Shown piece after piece: positions 60,230 through 64,000 of a stretch of 64,000 bases of DNA; within the stretch, counting starts at the first letter, position 1, and each line of letters starts with the position of its first letter. The stretch is taken from NCBI RefSeq assembly GCF_900130055.1, contig NZ_FQXU01000003.1:461627-525626 (forward strand). Direction: 5' to 3'. This stretch comes from Clostridium intestinale DSM 6191 (lineage in GTDB: Bacteria > Bacillota > Clostridia > Clostridiales > Clostridiaceae). Made by a program: the position numbers and the translations under genes. The notes under the pieces are model-generated. The model saw only the letters and a list, made by a program, of their open reading frames with translations. It was not told the DNA's origin and did no database searches.

Positions 60230-61225
60230 TCATATGGCATTTCTCAAAATATTAATAATCTTATCCCTTATACATTCAGGAGATTTTACCACAACATAAG
60301 GACCTAAGGATAATATTCTTCTTATAACATCATCTTCATTAAATATATAATAATAAATTTTCACCTCATATCTATTGTCACCTAAGTTTCTTGTACTTCT
60401 TTCATAAGATGAAAGTCCCATAAAACATCGTTCCATAGCCCCTCTCTCATCAACAAGTTCCATAACTATTGGCTCTTTAGAATATTTTTCATCTTTTAGT
60501 CGTTTAAGCATTTCATCTCTATTTTTATTAACTTTAACAGTAGGTTCTAATTTTAAAGTTTTAATATTTTTTAATAAAAGCATAATAGGTCTATCTTCAT
60601 CGATTGAGTACATTGATAATCTTAACAACTCGTCTCTTAATGAATAGTCTATTCTAATAGGTAAGGCTAGCCTGTCCTTATACACATTGCCATTCTTATC
60701 TGTACTTGTATATCTTATAGGACAATTTTTTATTATTCCTTCAATTGCTGTAAAAAAAGTCTCTCTTATACTCGTAATATCACTTGTTTCTTCTTTTAAA
60801 AATCTATTAGTTTTTTCTATTACTTCATTTTTGATAGAATGTACATTTACTAACTCTTTTTCTAGCTTTAATACTAGATCTTCACCCAAAAGGTCTCTTG
60901 CCATATTATCCTTTAACATGCCCTTAAGCCATTGCTTCTCAATTTTAGAGAATCTAATAGCTAAAGGGATATCCTTATCGTTTTCTAATATTGGATAATA
61001 CTTTCCATCTACTTCCTTAAGTAGATTAAGATTATCTTCAACTTTATACTTATTTAAAATTAATCCTTCAAAAGTTAAAAAATCCTTTCCTATTACTTTT
61101 TCATCGTAGGTTTCTTTATCTATTATTTTTAGTATTTCCTCTTGAGATAATCCATCTTTTGATAAATTCAATAACTTAAAAACTAAATTAAAATATCTAT
61201 TTTTATACTCATGAAATAACTCCAT
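60230..61225 (-). CDS. WYL domain regulator, second of a pair
   Basis: I start at the ATG at 61223-61225 (331 residues), overlapping the end of the preceding WYL gene by 17 bases; an ATG 27 bases further upstream is also possible. The protein has a helical N-terminus without a textbook helix-turn-helix and a diverged WYL/WCX region, DRLALPIRIDYSLRDELLRLSMYSIDED. It likely forms a heteromer with the partner at 61209. Confidence 0.8.
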   Translation of the reverse strand: MELFHEYKNRYFNLVFKLLNLSKDGLSQEEILKIIDKETYDEKVIGKDFLTFEGLILNKYKVEDNLNLLKEVDGKYYPILENDKDIPLAIRFSKIEKQWLKGMLKDNMARDLLGEDLVLKLEKELVNVHSIKNEVIEKTNRFLKEETSDITSIRETFFTAIEGIIKNCPIRYTSTDKNGNVYKDRLALPIRIDYSLRDELLRLSMYSIDEDRPIMLLLKNIKTLKLEPTVKVNKNRDEMLKRLKDEKYSKEPIVMELVDERGAMERCFMGLSSYERSTRNLGDNRYEVKIYYYIFNEDDVIRRILSLGPYVVVKSPECIRDKIINILRNAI

Positions 61226-62498
61226 AGTTTTTAAGCATCTCCTTCCAATCATTATCTATCTTTCTTCTTATATAGCTTGGTTCTATAATCTCTATTTTAC
61301 CACCATATCCTCTTATCCAAGGTATCATTTCATAGCAATCATTAACTACTTTTGTAAATAGGAACTTATCTTCACCATCTTGTTCAACAGTATAGGTTTT
61401 AAGCTCTCCTTTTATTCTTTCTACAATATACATTTCACTTTTGTTGTTAATAGTTATTTTAAACTTTAAGATTTGAGGTGTACTTTCTCCATTTAAATGA
61501 ACTGATGACCAGCTATTTCCCATGGAAAAATTATATTTTTCTGATAATCCGTCCTCATGATAATAATCGTTTAAAATCTTAACTTTATGGATCCTATCAA
61601 GCCTAGAAATAAAACACCTTTCATTTTGAAAGGCCACCAAATAAAATCTACCACAATTTATGTCATAACGAATTTTATAAGGTATGACTGTCTCTTGATT
61701 ATATCGCGCTCTTCTACTCTCGTTTATCTTATAATCTAATTTTATTTTTCTATTTTCATTTATAGCTTTAATTAACTTCCATAGTATTTCTTCTTCAATA
61801 ATGGGATGAAAATGAAGATTTTGATACTGAAAAATATCATCATAATCTTCAGTTATATTTCTATGAAAATTCATATATTGCCTTAAGGTATCCTCAAAAT
61901 AATACCCTCCAATATTAGGGAAAAGTATGTTTTTATATAATGAAGTTAATAAATATAATCTAATTAATTCTTCATCAGTTATTTCTCTCAAGATATCATC
62001 AGTTAATCTATATGCTTTACATCTACCTTGTTTTTCAATATCAACTAAACCCATTGAATCACAAAGTTCGCTTAATTTTCTCTCTATAGTTTTACTACTT
62101 ATTTTATCAAAATCTAAAAGCTCATTATCTATTAAAAATACTTCTAATTCCTTAAGATTAATTACTCTATCACATTGGTTCAACGTTAGTAGTATATAAT
62201 AATAAAGTTTTAAATCAGATTTAGTAAAGCTCTTATTTAGGTAGGTGCTAACTAAAAAATTTTTAGTATTTGTGATGGAGTCATAACTTAAGCTTAATAG
62301 TTTCGTTTTTCCATCTCTATCAAATTTAATAAAATCCTTTTCTATGTATTGCTGTATTCTTCTCATTTCATAGCTCACTTTTCTAGAGCTTCCTCTTTTT
62401 TTACTCTCATAATCATCTCTTGAAAAGCAGCCATATAAAAATACATCTCTTAATATAGAACGTATAAGATCATAATGTTTTATAAAATCAGCAAACAT
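61209..62498 (-). CDS. WYL domain regulator, first of a pair
   Basis: The 429-residue protein has winged-helix-like elements in its first 180 residues and a WYL domain with VIPYKIRYDINCGRFYLVAFQNERCFISRLDRIHKVKI, including the Arg of the ligand pocket, plus a WCX tail. It lies 21 bases after rtcB and has an AGAGGTG site. WYL regulators bind nucleic acid-derived ligands in known cases, so control by damaged RNA or nucleotides is a natural guess. Confidence 0.85.
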   Translation of the reverse strand: MFADFIKHYDLIRSILRDVFLYGCFSRDDYESKKRGSSRKVSYEMRRIQQYIEKDFIKFDRDGKTKLLSLSYDSITNTKNFLVSTYLNKSFTKSDLKLYYYILLTLNQCDRVINLKELEVFLIDNELLDFDKISSKTIERKLSELCDSMGLVDIEKQGRCKAYRLTDDILREITDEELIRLYLLTSLYKNILFPNIGGYYFEDTLRQYMNFHRNITEDYDDIFQYQNLHFHPIIEEEILWKLIKAINENRKIKLDYKINESRRARYNQETVIPYKIRYDINCGRFYLVAFQNERCFISRLDRIHKVKILNDYYHEDGLSEKYNFSMGNSWSSVHLNGESTPQILKFKITINNKSEMYIVERIKGELKTYTVEQDGEDKFLFTKVVNDCYEMIPWIRGYGGKIEIIEPSYIRRKIDNDWKEMLKNYGVIS

Positions 62499-62519
62499 TT
62501 AGCACCTCTCTTTTATGAA

Positions 62520-63743
62520 TTACCCTTGAGCCTTAAAATTATATATCGGTTTAATTATACCAATAACATCCACACTTTCACTAATATTTTCAATAATTTC
62601 TTTCATAGACTTATAAGCCATAGGAGCTTCATCTATTGTTTCTTCTGTTACAGAAGTAGAATATATTCCCTCCATAGCTTTTTTATATTCTTCATAATTA
62701 ATTTTTTCTTTAGCTTTTGTTCTACTCATTATTCTTCCTGCTCCATGTGGTGCAGAATAATTCCAATCTTCATTACCTTTTCCAATGCAAATAAGACTTC
62801 CATCTCGCATATTTATAGGAATAAGTAACTTTTCTCCTTCATATGCAGACACACTGCCTTTTCTAATAATGTTATCTTTAAAATTAATGTAATTATGAAT
62901 AGTTGTAAATGATTCAAATTCCTTTAATCCTTTACCTAAAAGTTTATTAAGAATAATTTCGCCCATAACATTTCTATTTAGAGTAGCATATTCTTGACAT
63001 ATGTTCATATCGTGAAGATATTCTTCTCTATATTTTCCCATTAAAAAGCACAAATCTCTTGGATATGATGGCATTAATTCATCATATTGTTTTTTTAATT
63101 TCTTTAGTTCCTTTTCAATTTCTTTTCTTCTTCCTTGCTCTTTAAACATTCTAATAATTTCATCTCTTTTAATAAAGTAATCTTCTTTTCCTGCACATAA
63201 ATCTATAGCTAAGTTCTGATAAAGATCTGCCACTTGTGTTCCTAAATTTCTACTTCCTGAATGAATTACTAAATAAAGATTTCCATCTTCCCCTTTATCA
63301 ACTTCAATGAAGTGGTTTCCTCCCCCTAAAGTCCCTATACTTCTCTCAATCCTTTTTGAATTCTTTAAACTGCGAAAGCATTTTAATTCTTGTAACTTTT
63401 CAAATTTAACTGTTCTGCCTTCATGAGTGTTTTTTCCAGAAGGTATATACTTATTTATAATTTCATCTAATATTTCTAAATCTATATCTATTTTACCAAG
63501 ACTAACCGTTAACATACCACAACCAATATCAACACCAACAATATTAGGGATTACTTTATCACCTAAATCTGCTGTAAATCCTATAACGCAACCAGATCCT
63601 TTATGCGTATCAGGCATTATTCTAACCTTACGTCCCTCTATGAAAGGTTGATTACAAAGCTCCCTCAATTGTTCTATTGCTTCTTTTTCTATGTTATCAG
63701 TAAATACTTTAGCATTATTATATTTTCCCTGTATGAATTTCAT
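62520..63743 (-). CDS. rtcB: RtcB RNA-splicing ligase
   Basis: The 407-residue protein has the full RtcB active site: DTHKGSG, GVDIGCGM (metal Cys75), GTLGGGNHFIE (His144), VIHSGSRNLG (His161), YATLNRNVMG (Asn near 257) and APHGAGRIMSR with His333, the guanylylated residue. Enzymes of this family join 2',3'-cyclic phosphate and 5'-OH RNA ends using GTP and Mn2+. It is the size of E. coli RtcB. It overlaps the vWA gene by 26 bases and has AAGGAGG upstream. Confidence 0.95.
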   Translation of the reverse strand: MKFIQGKYNNAKVFTDNIEKEAIEQLRELCNQPFIEGRKVRIMPDTHKGSGCVIGFTADLGDKVIPNIVGVDIGCGMLTVSLGKIDIDLEILDEIINKYIPSGKNTHEGRTVKFEKLQELKCFRSLKNSKRIERSIGTLGGGNHFIEVDKGEDGNLYLVIHSGSRNLGTQVADLYQNLAIDLCAGKEDYFIKRDEIIRMFKEQGRRKEIEKELKKLKKQYDELMPSYPRDLCFLMGKYREEYLHDMNICQEYATLNRNVMGEIILNKLLGKGLKEFESFTTIHNYINFKDNIIRKGSVSAYEGEKLLIPINMRDGSLICIGKGNEDWNYSAPHGAGRIMSRTKAKEKINYEEYKKAMEGIYSTSVTEETIDEAPMAYKSMKEIIENISESVDVIGIIKPIYNFKAQG

Positions 63744-64000
63744 AATAAATTTCCTCCTTAAAATGATAATTCTCTATCTTACTTCTCAAATCTCCAACAC
63801 CTTCTTCAACTGTTGAAATGAATTCTATCATTTTTTCATTCCAACCTGAAACTATATTGACCTTATTACCACAAAATTGTTGTGTTCCATATCCTTGCAT
63901 ATCAATTCCATGAACCCAAACATTAGGATTTATAGTTCTTTTATATTTCTCAATATAACTTTGACAAGTTTCCTTGTATCCGTAATTTATTTCATTATCT
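63718..64000 (-). CDS. C-terminal part of a vWA/Ro60 (TROVE)-like protein
   Basis: The visible 93 codons are open from the window edge to the stop inside the rtcB start region. The tail NPNVWVHGIDMQGYGTQQF and VNIVSGWNEKMIEFI resembles the vWA module of bacterial Ro60 (Rsr)-type proteins. Those bind Y RNA and are often encoded with RtcB. The N-terminal HEAT-repeat TROVE ring would lie outside the window, so this call is tentative. Confidence 0.65.
   Translation of the reverse strand, partial: DNEINYGYKETCQSYIEKYKRTINPNVWVHGIDMQGYGTQQFCGNKVNIVSGWNEKMIEFISTVEEGVGDLRSKIENYHFKEEIYYEIHTGKI

Noticed and set aside
1-64000. tRNA, rRNA, insertion sequences, integrases, prophage genes
   Set aside because: I looked for conserved cores, transposase motifs and attachment repeats on both strands by eye and saw none.

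Overview
This window is AT-rich DNA with dense genes, strong AGGAGG-type ribosome binding sites and many hairpin-plus-T terminators. It carries glycyl-radical and EFR1-type ferredoxin genes and BceAB-type peptide-resistance modules. Together these suggest a strictly anaerobic low-GC Firmicute close to Clostridium sensu stricto; the species cannot be told from the sequence alone. About 60 genes are visible. I see no rRNA, tRNA, CRISPR array, insertion sequence or phage gene. The content looks like a chromosomal accessory region rich in stress response, drug resistance and small regulator-plus-enzyme modules.

Layout. 1-5.4 kb: truncated DJ-1/PfpI gene, WYL regulator, and a TetR-controlled ABC export operon with a near-ideal operator. 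5.4-11.6 kb: YjjI/YjjW glycyl radical pair, DUF4256, DUF4405 cytochrome-like protein, MazG-like protein, flavin-binding PNPOx-like protein, Arr rifamycin ADP-ribosyltransferase. 11.9-17 kb: PadR regulator, SASA esterase with a double-palindrome promoter, SDR/MerR module, DUF2089 pair, an internally duplicated small protein. 17-21.3 kb: AraC/GyrI regulator, UvrA-like ABC protein and serine beta-lactamase-like hydrolase in one operon. 21.5-24.8 kb: MBL hydrolase, HAD phosphatase, DUF4317 protein.

24.8-33.8 kb: an envelope-stress-like block with a LytTR regulator plus LiaF-like membrane protein, then a YqiJ/NfeD-like protein, a flotillin and a 1639-residue AAA+ ATPase. 33.9-47.9 kb: cation/proton antiporter, DsbA-like protein, two BceAB-type transporters (one with its own two-component system), and two further MerR/oxidoreductase modules. 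48-59.3 kb: lipoprotein, phosphoesterase, XRE/GyrI regulator, TetR/EFR1/MBL cluster, two MocR-type regulators each divergent from a possible target, and an MFS efflux gene preceded by a leader peptide and mutually exclusive hairpins. 59.5-64 kb: an RNA-repair operon with a vWA/Ro60-like protein (cut by the window edge), RtcB ligase, two WYL regulators and an RNase Z-like MBL protein.

Three themes stand out. First, three separate MerR-type regulators each neighbour an NAD(P)-dependent oxidoreductase whose promoter has a 19-bp spacer. Second, the flotillin/AAA+ and RtcB operons are two multi-gene damage-response systems whose exact functions are not established. Third, antibiotic defence recurs (Arr, UvrA-like, two Bce modules, the leader-controlled MFS pump).
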